This document shows positions 8,972 to 17,622 of a DNA stretch of 64,000 nucleotides, one piece after another (the first letter of the stretch is position 1; each line of letters opens with the position of its first letter). The notes under the pieces are model-generated. The model was not told the origin of the DNA. It was given only the letters and a program-made list of their open reading frames with translations, and made no database searches. The position numbers and the translations under genes were made by a program. The DNA comes from Photobacterium lipolyticum (lineage in GTDB: Bacteria > Pseudomonadota > Gammaproteobacteria > Enterobacterales > Vibrionaceae). The stretch is taken from contig NZ_PYMC01000008.1 in NCBI RefSeq assembly GCF_003026475.1, positions 124,001-188,000 on the forward strand. The letters run 5' to 3'.

Positions 8972-9895
8972 ATGAACGCATTAGAAATTTCAAGTTTAAG
9001 TAAAACCTATAAAGGTGGCGTTAATGCGCTGAAAAATATGAGTTTATCTGTCAAGCAGGGTGACTTTTTTGCACTGCTAGGCCCTAATGGTGCCGGTAAG
9101 TCGACCACCATTGGAATAATAAGTTCGTTAGTTAACAAGACATCAGGCAGTGTGAAGGTCTTTGGCTATGATCTGGATACCCAGCTGGTTGAAGCCAAAA
9201 ATCAACTGGGTCTGGTGCCGCAGGAATTTAACTTCAACCAGTTTGAAACGGTGGAGCAGATTGTGGTTAACCAGGCCGGTTATTACGGTGTGGAAAAATC
9301 ATTAGCCAGAGAGCGGGCTAAAAAGTATCTTTCACTACTTGATCTCTGGGGCAAGCGTCATGAACGGGCTGGTAGCCTGTCAGGGGGGATGAAGCGCCGG
9401 TTAATGATTGCCCGTGCATTAATGCATGAGCCTAAGTTATTGATCCTGGATGAGCCAACCGCCGGGGTTGATATTGAATTACGTCGTTCAATGTGGACAT
9501 TCCTGCGAGAGATCAACCGTCAGGGGGTGACTATTATTCTGACCACTCACTATCTTGAAGAAGCGGAAATGTTATGCCGCAATATTGGCATCATTAATCA
9601 TGGTGAGCTGATTGAACATACCACCATGAAAGATCTGCTCGGCAAACTGGAAGTTGAAACCTTCATTCTGGATATTCAGCTCAATGGCCATAAACCCCAG
9701 CTTGATGGCGTGAACTGGAAAATGCCGGATAACCACACCCTGGAGATCGATATTCATAAAGGGGCCGGTCTGAACCAGCTGTTTGGCCAGCTAACGGCGC
9801 AAGGCATTGACGTGCTTTCAATGCGTAACAAGGCCAACCGGCTGGAAGAGTTATTTGTTACCCTGGTGGCACACAGTAAAGGAGAGCGATCATGA
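8972..9895 (+). CDS. yadG: ABC transporter ATP-binding protein YadG
   Basis: A 307-residue ABC-2 type exporter ATPase. The Walker A motif GPNGAGKST, the signature LSGGMKRR and the Walker B LLILDEPTAGVD are all present, and the C-terminal RNKANRLEELFVTLV segment is shared with E. coli YadG. The ATG at 8972 (MNALEIS) is preferred over 8960 because homologues begin there. It overlaps yadH by four bases (ATGA). The substrate is unknown. Confidence 0.93.
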   Translation: MNALEISSLSKTYKGGVNALKNMSLSVKQGDFFALLGPNGAGKSTTIGIISSLVNKTSGSVKVFGYDLDTQLVEAKNQLGLVPQEFNFNQFETVEQIVVNQAGYYGVEKSLARERAKKYLSLLDLWGKRHERAGSLSGGMKRRLMIARALMHEPKLLILDEPTAGVDIELRRSMWTFLREINRQGVTIILTTHYLEEAEMLCRNIGIINHGELIEHTTMKDLLGKLEVETFILDIQLNGHKPQLDGVNWKMPDNHTLEIDIHKGAGLNQLFGQLTAQGIDVLSMRNKANRLEELFVTLVAHSKGERS

Positions 9896-10662
9896 GGCAG
9901 CAGTACTGGATTGCTTTCCAAAGCCTGATCACCAAAGAAGTACACCGTTTTACCCGCATCTGGGTGCAGACACTGGTACCGCCTGCGATCACGATGACGC
10001 TGTATTTCATTATCTTTGGCAACTTGATCGGGAGCCGTATCGGTGAGATGAACGGCTTCAGCTATATGGAATACATTGTACCGGGCCTGATCATGATGTC
10101 GGTGATCACTAACTCGTATTCGAATGTCGCCTCGTCATTCTTCAGTGCCAAGTTTCAGCATAATATTGAAGAGCTGTTAGTCGCCCCGGTGCCGAATTAC
10201 GTCATTATTGCCGGTTACATTGGCGGTGGAGTTCTGCGTGGCTTGATCGTCGGCTTTATCGTGACGGTCGTTTCACTGCTGTTTGTCGATCTGAATATTG
10301 CTCACTTTGGGGTGATTGTCGCGACAGTGCTGATGACGTCGATTGTGTTTGCGTTGGGTGGGCTAATTAATGCGATATATGCTCAAACCTTTGATGATAT
10401 AAGCATTATTCCTACCTTTGTGCTAACGCCACTGACGTATCTCGGTGGGGTGTTTTATTCGATCAGCCTGTTGCCGGAATTCTGGCAAGGGGTATCGAAG
10501 CTGAACCCGATTGTTTATATGGTCAATGCGTTTCGCTACGGCTTCTTAGGGGTCTCTGATGTCGGGATCGGTACATCATTCGGCGTATTAACCGTCTTCA
10601 TCACATTCTTGTATGGGGTTGCTCATTACCTGATATCGCGCGGTATCGGCCTCCGCTCGTAG
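9892..10662 (+). CDS. yadH: ABC-2 type transporter permease YadH
   Basis: A 256-residue inner-membrane permease with about six hydrophobic segments and the ABC-2 signature region (NPIVYMVNAFRYGFLGVSDV). It partners YadG, to which it is translationally coupled by a 4-base overlap. The substrate is unknown. The gene is followed by a shared terminator with the convergent pan operon. Confidence 0.93.
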   Translation: MRQQYWIAFQSLITKEVHRFTRIWVQTLVPPAITMTLYFIIFGNLIGSRIGEMNGFSYMEYIVPGLIMMSVITNSYSNVASSFFSAKFQHNIEELLVAPVPNYVIIAGYIGGGVLRGLIVGFIVTVVSLLFVDLNIAHFGVIVATVLMTSIVFALGGLINAIYAQTFDDISIIPTFVLTPLTYLGGVFYSISLLPEFWQGVSKLNPIVYMVNAFRYGFLGVSDVGIGTSFGVLTVFITFLYGVAHYLISRGIGLRS

Positions 10663-10822
10663 TAACTATTCATCTCATTGCTATTTCGCCCAATACCGGC
10701 ATCGAAAGTGCTCATTTATACTAACAAACTCCGCGCTTTCTCTTTGTTCTTGAACGAAATAGCTTAAAGCTGAACAGCTACGGAATTGTGTGGGGGGGAG
10801 GAAAAGTCTATTCGGTGCGATC

Positions 10823-10856
10823 AAAAAAGGCCCTGCTTATCGAGCAGGGCCTTTTT
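10823..10856. terminator. Bidirectional terminator between yadH and panC
   Basis: The arms aaggccctgct and agcagggcctt carry an A-run 5' and a T-run 3'. The remaining 10663-10822 contains no gene that I can support. Confidence 0.9.
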
Positions 10857-10879
10857 GCTAATCAGAATCAGCTAGCGGG

Positions 10880-11755
10880 TTATTCTGCAGCTGTCGGTTG
10901 TGGCGGCGTCAGATCGACAACCAGGTTATCAATCAGACGTGCTTTACCTAATTGAGCCGACATCAGGATCACCGCCTGTTGAGTTTCCTCGGTGATAGCT
11001 TGCAGGTTTACGGCATCACGGATGTAGCTCTCATCAGGTAGCAAGCCTGCTGCACGCAGCTGATCATTGGCATCAACGATAAGCTCTGCATAATCGGTAC
11101 GGCCACCGCGCATCTGACTGCTGATCCAGCGCATGGTGCGAGCGAGTACCGGCGCGCGTTGACGTTCGTCAACGGTCAGGTAGCCATTGCGAGAACTCAT
11201 TGCCAGGCCATCCATTTCGCGCACTGTCGGCACACCGATAACCTCAACGTCCATCGCCATATCTGTCACCATCTGGCGGATAAGGGCCAGTTGTTGAAAG
11301 TCTTTTTCGCCAAAACAGGCGACGTCTGGCTGGACGATGTTAAACAGCTTGGTCACGACAGTGGCAACACCGCGGAAATGACCAGGACGCAATGCGCCTT
11401 CAAGTATTTGCGATAAGCCGGGTACATCAACGAAGGTCTGGCTATCTAACCCTTGCGGATACATGATTTCTGGCGTTGGGGTAAATACCAGCTCAACACC
11501 TTCACCGTTCAGTTTCGCCAGATCATCTTCCAGGGTGCGGGGGTAGTTATTGAGATCATCCGCTTTGTCAAACTGCATCGGGTTAACAAAAATACTGACA
11601 ACAACGACATCCGCGTGCTCACGGGCTTTACGAACCAGAGTCAGGTGACCGTCATGAAGATTGCCCATGGTTGGAACGAAAGCGATACGACGGCCTTCAC
11701 GACGCCATAAGCGGATCTGCTCTCTGAGCGGGGCGATCTCGGCGAATGTTTGCAT
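10880..11755 (-). CDS. panC: Pantothenate synthetase
   Basis: A 291-residue enzyme condensing pantoate and beta-alanine with ATP, the last step of pantothenate (coenzyme A precursor) synthesis. The [10 protein letters not shown] motif at the N-terminus is the HIGH-type ATP site, FGEKDFQQL lies centrally and SSRNGYL follows. It lies 10 nt downstream of panB in one operon. It is slightly longer than E. coli PanC because of an acidic, proline-rich C-terminal tail. Confidence 0.96.
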   Translation of the reverse strand: MQTFAEIAPLREQIRLWRREGRRIAFVPTMGNLHDGHLTLVRKAREHADVVVVSIFVNPMQFDKADDLNNYPRTLEDDLAKLNGEGVELVFTPTPEIMYPQGLDSQTFVDVPGLSQILEGALRPGHFRGVATVVTKLFNIVQPDVACFGEKDFQQLALIRQMVTDMAMDVEVIGVPTVREMDGLAMSSRNGYLTVDERQRAPVLARTMRWISSQMRGGRTDYAELIVDANDQLRAAGLLPDESYIRDAVNLQAITEETQQAVILMSAQLGKARLIDNLVVDLTPPQPTAAE

Positions 11756-11765
11756 CTTTTATTCC

Positions 11766-12560
11766 TTACTCAAAGGTATGTTCTTGGCCAGGGAAAACCC
11801 CTGCTTCAACGTCTTCTCGGTATTTAGTCACAGCGGTACGCATATCACCGGTTTCGGCCAGGTAGTTCTTCGAAAAACGTGGCATGTAATTAGCTGAAAT
11901 ACCGAACATATCGTGCATAACCAGGATTTGGCCATCAGTAGCATTACCTGCACCGATACCAATTACCGGTACTTCTACCGCCTTGGTGATGCGTTCTGCC
12001 AGGCTTGCAGGAACACATTCCAGCAAAATGATTTGCGCCCCGGCATTTTTCAAAAGGATAGCATCTTTTACCATCTGCTCAGCGTGGTCGGAGTCACGAC
12101 CTTGGACTTTATAACCGCCGAAAATATTGACTGATTGCGGAGTCAGGCCCAAGTGGGCACAAACCGGTACGGCACGTTCAGTTAATTTGGTAATGGTTTC
12201 GGCCAGCCAGGATCCGCCTTCCAGCTTGACCATGTTGGCACCCGAACGCATCAGCTCAGCGGCGCTTTCACAAGCTTGCTCAGGGGTGCTATAGCTCATA
12301 AATGGCATATCAGCCATCAGTAATGAGTTCGGGCTACCAGCACGTACACAGCGGGTGTGGTAGGCGATATCTTCTACACTTACAGGCAAAGTATCAGGTT
12401 TACCTTGCAGTACCATTCCTAAAGAATCACCAACCAGTAAAACTGGAACTTCCTGCTGCTCAAATAACTGAGCAAAACTTGCGTCATAGGCTGTTACCGA
12501 CGCGAATTTACGACCTTCTTGCTTCCATTTCATCAGGTCGTTGATTGTTATCTTTTTCAT
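11766..12560 (-). CDS. panB: 3-methyl-2-oxobutanoate hydroxymethyltransferase
   Basis: A 264-residue enzyme that makes ketopantoate from 2-oxoisovalerate using methylene-tetrahydrofolate, the first committed step to pantothenate. The metal-site region VGDSLGMV is near residues 43-50 and MADMPFMSY follows. It is the first gene of the panBC pair and comes after folK, separated by 27 nt, so folK-panB-panC may be co-transcribed. Confidence 0.96.
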   Translation of the reverse strand: MKKITINDLMKWKQEGRKFASVTAYDASFAQLFEQQEVPVLLVGDSLGMVLQGKPDTLPVSVEDIAYHTRCVRAGSPNSLLMADMPFMSYSTPEQACESAAELMRSGANMVKLEGGSWLAETITKLTERAVPVCAHLGLTPQSVNIFGGYKVQGRDSDHAEQMVKDAILLKNAGAQIILLECVPASLAERITKAVEVPVIGIGAGNATDGQILVMHDMFGISANYMPRFSKNYLAETGDMRTAVTKYREDVEAGVFPGQEHTFE

Positions 12561-12587
12561 AGCTTCTCCCTCACCCTGATCAATGGA

Positions 12588-13073
12588 CTACGATTGCCAA
12601 ATGGCTAAGCCATTGCGGTCTACCTGAGCTAACAGCTGTTGCAATGCTGTGTTGTCAGGCAGAATCAAATCAGGGGTAATTTCGGCAAGAGGATAAAGTA
12701 CGAATTCACGTACTTTCATTCCATAGTGTGGAACGGTCAGACGTTCACAGTGATGCACTAGATCGTCATATAAAATAATATCGAGATCCAGCGTTCTTGG
12801 CCCCCAGCGTTCATCTTTGCGGACACGGCCATGCTCAAGTTCGATGGCCTGCGTTTTATCCAGCAAGTTCAGCGGGGATAATGACGTGTCAATGGCGACC
12901 ACGGCATTGATGTAATCCGGTTGATTCTGCGGTCCCATTGGGGTGCTGCTGTAGAGTGAAGAGACAGCAACAACCTCAATGTCCGGAATCTGTTTCAGTG
13001 CCGTGATAGCGCTGTTGGCCTGGGCAACAGGGTCACCCAGGTTACTGCCTATGGCAATATAAGCTCGAATCAT
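12588..13073 (-). CDS. folK: HPPK, 6-hydroxymethyl-7,8-dihydropterin pyrophosphokinase
   Basis: A 161-residue folate-pathway kinase. The HPPK signature [17 protein letters not shown] lies at about 88-104. Its start codon overlaps the pcnB stop by four bases (ATGA), giving the conserved pcnB-folK-pan order seen in E. coli, with panB directly downstream. Confidence 0.95.
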   Translation of the reverse strand: MIRAYIAIGSNLGDPVAQANSAITALKQIPDIEVVAVSSLYSSTPMGPQNQPDYINAVVAIDTSLSPLNLLDKTQAIELEHGRVRKDERWGPRTLDLDIILYDDLVHHCERLTVPHYGMKVREFVLYPLAEITPDLILPDNTALQQLLAQVDRNGLAIWQS

Positions 13074-14530
13074 GATGGTGACTTAGCTTGTGGTTTCTTG
13101 CGGTGCTGCGGACGGCGGCGGCGAGGACGACGACTGCCGCTACCATCATTTATTTGCAGCACCATCTTGTTGCGCTGTGCGCGGTCAGCATTCTGAAATT
13201 CATTCCACCAGCTGGCCAGCGCCGCAATATCATCGCCTTCAAACTGCCCGCGCATTTCCAGGAAATCATAGGACGCACGGAATTTAGGGTGCTCTAATGT
13301 TTTGAAAGCACGCTTGCCGGTACGGCGGTTGAAGCGAAGTTGCTGCTGCCAGATATCACGGATAGTGGTGGTGTGGCGGCGTGGGATCGCAATGGTCCGG
13401 ACCTGTTCATCCAAAATATCGTTCGCAGCGACCATAAAGGCATCGTAGAAGGCTAGGCCACTAGCAAATGAAATCTCTTCAGCTCGGGTCGTTAGCGGAT
13501 ACCACAGCATGGCGGCATACATAAACGCAGGATTAACCCGCTGATCATTGGCAATACGCGCATCCGTTGCGGCCAGAATGTGTTCAATCATCTGCTCTGT
13601 CTGGCTGCTGTGATCTTCTGTGAAGTGATCAGAGAGGATCGGGAACAGCTGCTGGAACAGGTTGTGCTGGCGCAGTAACTTATATGTTTCCAGCCCCTGG
13701 CCGGCTTGCAATAGTTTAAGGCTTTCCTCAAACAAGCGAGCAGAAGGGATATCACGTAACAAGGGTGCTAGCTGCTCAATCGGCGCCGCGGTTGTGGCGT
13801 CAATGTCCATATCCAGTTTCGCGGCAAAGCGAACGGCACGCAGCATACGGACGGGATCTTCACGGTAACGGGTTTCAGGATCACCCATCAGGCGAATGAT
13901 GCGATTGTTCAGATCATGGATCCCGTTGGCGTAGTCTCGTACGGTGAAATCTTTGATGCTGTAATACAGGGCATTGATGGTGAAGTCGCGACGTTCGGCA
14001 TCTTCATCTATGGTGCCGTAGACATTATCACGCAGCAGCATGCCTTCCTGACTTTGTGAGGAAATCTGCTGTTTGTTTTTTGCATCTTGCTTATCTTTGA
14101 CGTCTGGTTTAGCTTTGACGTCAGGTTTTCTTTGGGGATCGGAGTGGTGTCCACGGAAGGTGGCAACTTCAATCACATCACGGCCAAACAGAATATGCGC
14201 CAGACGGAAGCGACGACCAATCAAACGGCAGTTACGAAACAGATGCTTAATCTCTTCCGGCGTGGCGTTGGTCGCGATATCAAAATCTTTCGGCTGTTTG
14301 TTTAGTAAAATATCACGTACGCCTCCCCCGACAAGGTAGGCGTCAAACCCCGCTTTATTCAGGCGATAAAGTACCTTCAGCGCATTTTCGCTGATAGCGT
14401 TACGGGAAATGCCGTGCTCTTGGCGTTGAAAAATTTGCAAGGTTGGTTCCTCGTTGACGCGCGTACTACTGTCGCGATTCAATACTTTACGGCAAAAGCT
14501 GGCTACTCGATTAAAGATAATACACCTCAT
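13070..14530 (-). CDS. pcnB: Poly(A) polymerase I
   Basis: A class II nucleotidyltransferase that adds 3' poly(A) tails and so marks RNA for decay. Features seen are [22 protein letters not shown] (catalytic carboxylates), the [18 protein letters not shown] block, the [20 protein letters not shown] block and a very basic C-terminal tail. The drawn start is the first ATG (14530), but it has no ribosome site. Homology with E. coli begins at an AUC codon at 14518, four bases after AGGUG, so a non-AUG start as in E. coli is likely. A charged repeat insert (KPDVK, KPDVK, KQDAK) lies at about residues 133-150. Confidence 0.93.
   Translation of the reverse strand: MRCIIFNRVASFCRKVLNRDSSTRVNEEPTLQIFQRQEHGISRNAISENALKVLYRLNKAGFDAYLVGGGVRDILLNKQPKDFDIATNATPEEIKHLFRNCRLIGRRFRLAHILFGRDVIEVATFRGHHSDPQRKPDVKAKPDVKDKQDAKNKQQISSQSQEGMLLRDNVYGTIDEDAERRDFTINALYYSIKDFTVRDYANGIHDLNNRIIRLMGDPETRYREDPVRMLRAVRFAAKLDMDIDATTAAPIEQLAPLLRDIPSARLFEESLKLLQAGQGLETYKLLRQHNLFQQLFPILSDHFTEDHSSQTEQMIEHILAATDARIANDQRVNPAFMYAAMLWYPLTTRAEEISFASGLAFYDAFMVAANDILDEQVRTIAIPRRHTTTIRDIWQQQLRFNRRTGKRAFKTLEHPKFRASYDFLEMRGQFEGDDIAALASWWNEFQNADRAQRNKMVLQINDGSGSRRPRRRRPQHRKKPQAKSPS
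14075..14140. repeat. Short tandem repeats coding a charged insert in PcnB
   Basis: Near-duplicated segments (tttgacgtctggttt and tttgacgtcaggttt, with a diverged third copy) encode the lysine- and aspartate-rich stretch between the FRGHHS block and the MLLRDN block. E. coli PcnB has a different short linker at this place. Confidence 0.6.
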
Positions 14531-14585
14531 TTTCGTGCATCTGGTTCAACAAACAGCCGCATATGATATATCACGGCGAGCCATT

Positions 14586-15470
14586 TTAGAATGCTAGAGT
14601 GATCGCAGTGGTTTGAGGCAGGTTATCAATATCCCAGTTATCAACGCCCCACTGCAAAATTTCAGTCATGCTGGCATTGATTAAATCAGCCGGTGGAGCC
14701 ATACCCAAAAAGGTCATGGCATTTATTAAAGCCGGTTTGGGGTGGTCTTTATCAATGGCCGGTGCATGGTTCTGTTTGGATAACTTATTCCCATTGTCTG
14801 TCACTGCAAGGGGTAAATGCAGGTAACTGACTTCAGGTTGCTTTAAGTAGCGATACAGGCTGATTTGACGTCCCGTCGGTTCAATTAAATCAGCCCCCCG
14901 AACCACCTCGGTCACACCTTGTTCAATATCGTCAAGTACGACGGCTAAGTTGTACGCATAGAGGCCGTCACGACGGCGGATAATGAAATCTTCCTGCGCC
15001 AGTGCGGCCGGGATCTCGATGCGGCCATGTAATTTATCAACAAAGTGAGTGATAGGTGTGTCAACTTTAAGTCGAACCGAGCAATGGGTTGCGAGGTAGT
15101 TGAGTTCGCGACAAGTTCCTGGATATAAGCCACCGGCAAGTTTAATTTGTTTACGGGTACATTGACAGTAGTAAGCGGTGTGATCACTTAACCAGGCATC
15201 AATTTGTGCCTGATAAGCGTCGTGACGCTGGCTTTGATACATTACTTCGCCATCCCAGGTTAAGCCATAAGCTTCTAACGTACGCAGGATGTCGTCTGCT
15301 GCGCCGGGTATTTCCCGGGGCGGGTCAAGATCTTCTATGCGTACCAGCCATTGCCCTTGTTGTGATCGGGCTTGTAAATAGCTGCCTAAAGCGGCAATCA
15401 GGGAGCCGAAATGCAGCGGTCCTGACGGAGAAGGAGCAAACCGCCCAACGTAGTGAATGTCAGTGTTCAT
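14586..15470 (-). CDS. gluQ: Glutamyl-Q tRNA(Asp) synthetase
   Basis: A 294-residue truncated glutamyl-tRNA synthetase paralogue without an anticodon-binding domain. It attaches glutamate to queuosine-34 of tRNA-Asp. It has the HIGH-like HFGS at 19-22, a Cys cluster (YYCQCTRK and GTCRE) for zinc and KLSKQNHAP as the KMSKS-like loop. The ATG at 15470 (MNTDIHYVGRF) fits homologues; a GTG at 15497 would add nine residues. It lies next to dksA as in E. coli. Confidence 0.92.
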   Translation of the reverse strand: MNTDIHYVGRFAPSPSGPLHFGSLIAALGSYLQARSQQGQWLVRIEDLDPPREIPGAADDILRTLEAYGLTWDGEVMYQSQRHDAYQAQIDAWLSDHTAYYCQCTRKQIKLAGGLYPGTCRELNYLATHCSVRLKVDTPITHFVDKLHGRIEIPAALAQEDFIIRRRDGLYAYNLAVVLDDIEQGVTEVVRGADLIEPTGRQISLYRYLKQPEVSYLHLPLAVTDNGNKLSKQNHAPAIDKDHPKPALINAMTFLGMAPPADLINASMTEILQWGVDNWDIDNLPQTTAITLAF

Positions 15471-15644
15471 AAATAAATAAAAATTGTCACTCTTCACGCA
15501 TGATGATTTCGCTCAAGGTAAAAGGCGAAACCGAAATGGACGCAACAGCAATAACATTAACCGAGGTAATTAATCATATAACTTTCAGTGGATTAATTCG
15601 ATTGATGTATGTTCTATAAAACCAACTTGCCGCGGGTATAATGA

Positions 15645-15669
15645 AAGAAGGAGCTTTCGCTCCTTCTTA
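15645..15669 (-). terminator. Terminator after dksA
   Basis: The hairpin gaaggagc-tttc-gctccttc is followed on the minus strand by TTTC. It lies between dksA and gluQ. Confidence 0.75.
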
Positions 15670-15698
15670 AAGTCAGTCGCCGAATAATACCTGAGGTA

Positions 15699-16148
15699 TT
15701 AGCCTGCCATCTGCTTTTCTTTGATTTCCGCAAGTGTTTTACAGTCGATACAAAGATCGGCGGTTGGTCGCGCTTCAAGGCGACGAATACCGATCTCAAC
15801 ACCGCATGAATCACAGAAACCAAAGTCATCGTCTTCAATACGCTGCAGCGTTTTTTCAATCTTCTTGATCAGCTTACGCTCACGGTCACGGTTGCGTAGC
15901 TCTAAGCTAAATTCTTCTTCCTGTGCGGCGCGGTCTACTGGATCCGGGAAGTTTGCGGCTTCATCCTTCATATGGTTAACCGTGCGATCAACTTCTTCAC
16001 GAAGCTGGTTACGCCAGGCATCAAGAATTTTATGGAAGTGCTCTAGCTGAGCTTCACCCATATATTCTTCGCCGGCTTTTTCCTGATACGGCTGAACTCC
16101 GGCAATAGCCAGGATGCCTAGCGATTTTTTAACGTTGCTCTCTGGCAT
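15699..16148 (-). CDS. dksA: RNA polymerase-binding transcription factor DksA
   Basis: A 149-residue stringent-response cofactor that binds the RNA polymerase secondary channel and works with ppGpp. The coiled-coil tip motif DPVDRA (69-74) holds the key aspartates, and the zinc finger cysteines are C112, C115, C133 and C136. The ATG at 16148 ([18 protein letters not shown]) is chosen for its AGGAGA ribosome site and agreement with Vibrio DksA. Confidence 0.96.
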   Translation of the reverse strand: MPESNVKKSLGILAIAGVQPYQEKAGEEYMGEAQLEHFHKILDAWRNQLREEVDRTVNHMKDEAANFPDPVDRAAQEEEFSLELRNRDRERKLIKKIEKTLQRIEDDDFGFCDSCGVEIGIRRLEARPTADLCIDCKTLAEIKEKQMAG

Positions 16149-16277
16149 ATAGCATCTCCTAATATACCTAATAACCGTCACTGGTTAATTTGGGGCGGTA
16201 TCTATAGCAGAAAGGGTTATGCGTGGCAATTGCTGCATATATTCAATTTTACACCAATGTGAAGAATGCATCATTTT

Positions 16278-16988
16278 TCAGCGTTGTCGGTGAAAATCTA
16301 TACAGTCAGTTAATATGAGCTCATCCTGGCTTGGTGTAGCTTTGTAACAGATGATCTCAACGCCGGCCTGTTCTGCCTGTTTGATTAAATGATAATAGTC
16401 CGGGTCTATATGGTGCGCCGCCGTGATATTTTCAATCCCTGAATGCAAAATAGCGAAAAAAAGCACTGCGCGCTGACCATTTAGGGCTACTTCGGCCAAT
16501 TCTCTCAGATGCTTCTGACCCCGGGTGGTCACAGCGTCGGGGAAATACCCCCGGCCGTTGTCTAATAAAGTGACACTTTTTACTTCAATGTAGCAAAGGG
16601 GTTTATCTTCAGCTTCTAATAGAATATCTATCCTACTGTTTTCGCTACCATACTTTACTTCTGTTCTGAGTGATGAATATCCTTGTAATTCTGTGATGAT
16701 ATTCCTGTTTATCGCCTCTTCCACCAGACGGTTGGCTCGGGCAGTATTCACACATATCCAATGACCGGCTTTTGTCTCGGTTAATTCCCAGCTATGTGGG
16801 TACTTTCGTTTAGGGTTATCGGATGTTGAGTACCACACCGTGCTGCCTGGCTCGGCACAACCTGTCATGGCACCGGTATTAGCACAATGGATAGTACAGA
16901 TTTCTCCGCTAGGCAATTCTATATCGGCCAAAAAGCGTTTATAGCGCTTGATAAGCGTAGCGGATTGTAACGGAGGAGCAAACTTCAT
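16278..16988 (-). CDS. sfsA: SfsA family DNA/RNA nuclease-like protein
   Basis: A 236-residue SfsA homologue (named for sugar fermentation stimulation in E. coli) with an N-terminal OB-like region ([18 protein letters not shown]) and a nuclease-like core (RIDILL and [10 protein letters not shown]). The biological role is uncertain in the family. Its ATG overlaps the thpR stop by four bases, so the two genes are translationally coupled. Confidence 0.93.
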   Translation of the reverse strand: MKFAPPLQSATLIKRYKRFLADIELPSGEICTIHCANTGAMTGCAEPGSTVWYSTSDNPKRKYPHSWELTETKAGHWICVNTARANRLVEEAINRNIITELQGYSSLRTEVKYGSENSRIDILLEAEDKPLCYIEVKSVTLLDNGRGYFPDAVTTRGQKHLRELAEVALNGQRAVLFFAILHSGIENITAAHHIDPDYYHLIKQAEQAGVEIICYKATPSQDELILTDCIDFHRQR

Positions 16989-17560
16989 TTGGATTCCTTG
17001 TCAGGTTGCGATAGCGGCCATTGTTGAAGGCAGCGGTAACGTACCCCCGAGCCATGGGGTGTCTGTATCGCTTCAGAGATATACAGGCCAAAGTGTCGAA
17101 AATCAAAGTGTAAATCCGGGGAGGCGGGCAATGACTGCGGTGGGCGGCGGACCTGTTTTTTCAGCGTGATATGGGGACGATATGGCCTGTCCTCCTGTTG
17201 CAGGCCTGCTTTTATAGCCGCTTGCTTCAGCTCTGAAGCCAATGTTAACAAGGGGAAGGGCGGATTATCACTGTCCAGCCAGATAATTTTATTGCGTTTT
17301 CGGTAATTAAGCTGCGAGTAGCTGACAGAAAATGCCGGGATCGTCGTGAGTTTACCGGTGTAATTGATCAAGGCTTGTTTCTGCTTTGCCGTGACGGATC
17401 CGAGAAAGGCCAGCGTGATGTGAAGATTGCGTTCCGGAACGTCTCGTCCATCACACAGAAGATCTTGCTTTAACTGGCACAGTTGGCGAAAACTGGATTG
17501 ATTGGTGCCGTTATGGTGTAAATCTAAAGCGAAAAATAGCCGTTCAGTTATGTCACTCAT
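16985..17560 (-). CDS. thpR: RNA 2',3'-cyclic phosphodiesterase (LigT family)
   Basis: A 191-residue 2H phosphoesterase. Both catalytic HxT motifs are present: H47-I-T49 (HITLAFLG) and H130-I-T132 (HITLKKQ). In the family it opens 2',3'-cyclic phosphates on RNA ends. It is divergent from hrpB, with about 60 nt between the two starts, and coupled to sfsA downstream. Confidence 0.92.
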   Translation of the reverse strand: MSDITERLFFALDLHHNGTNQSSFRQLCQLKQDLLCDGRDVPERNLHITLAFLGSVTAKQKQALINYTGKLTTIPAFSVSYSQLNYRKRNKIIWLDSDNPPFPLLTLASELKQAAIKAGLQQEDRPYRPHITLKKQVRRPPQSLPASPDLHFDFRHFGLYISEAIQTPHGSGVRYRCLQQWPLSQPDKESK

Positions 17561-17622
17561 TTGGCCTCGATATCTTGTACAATGGCTTCAGTCTCATTTG
17601 ATCATGACACAAGGTTTTAACA

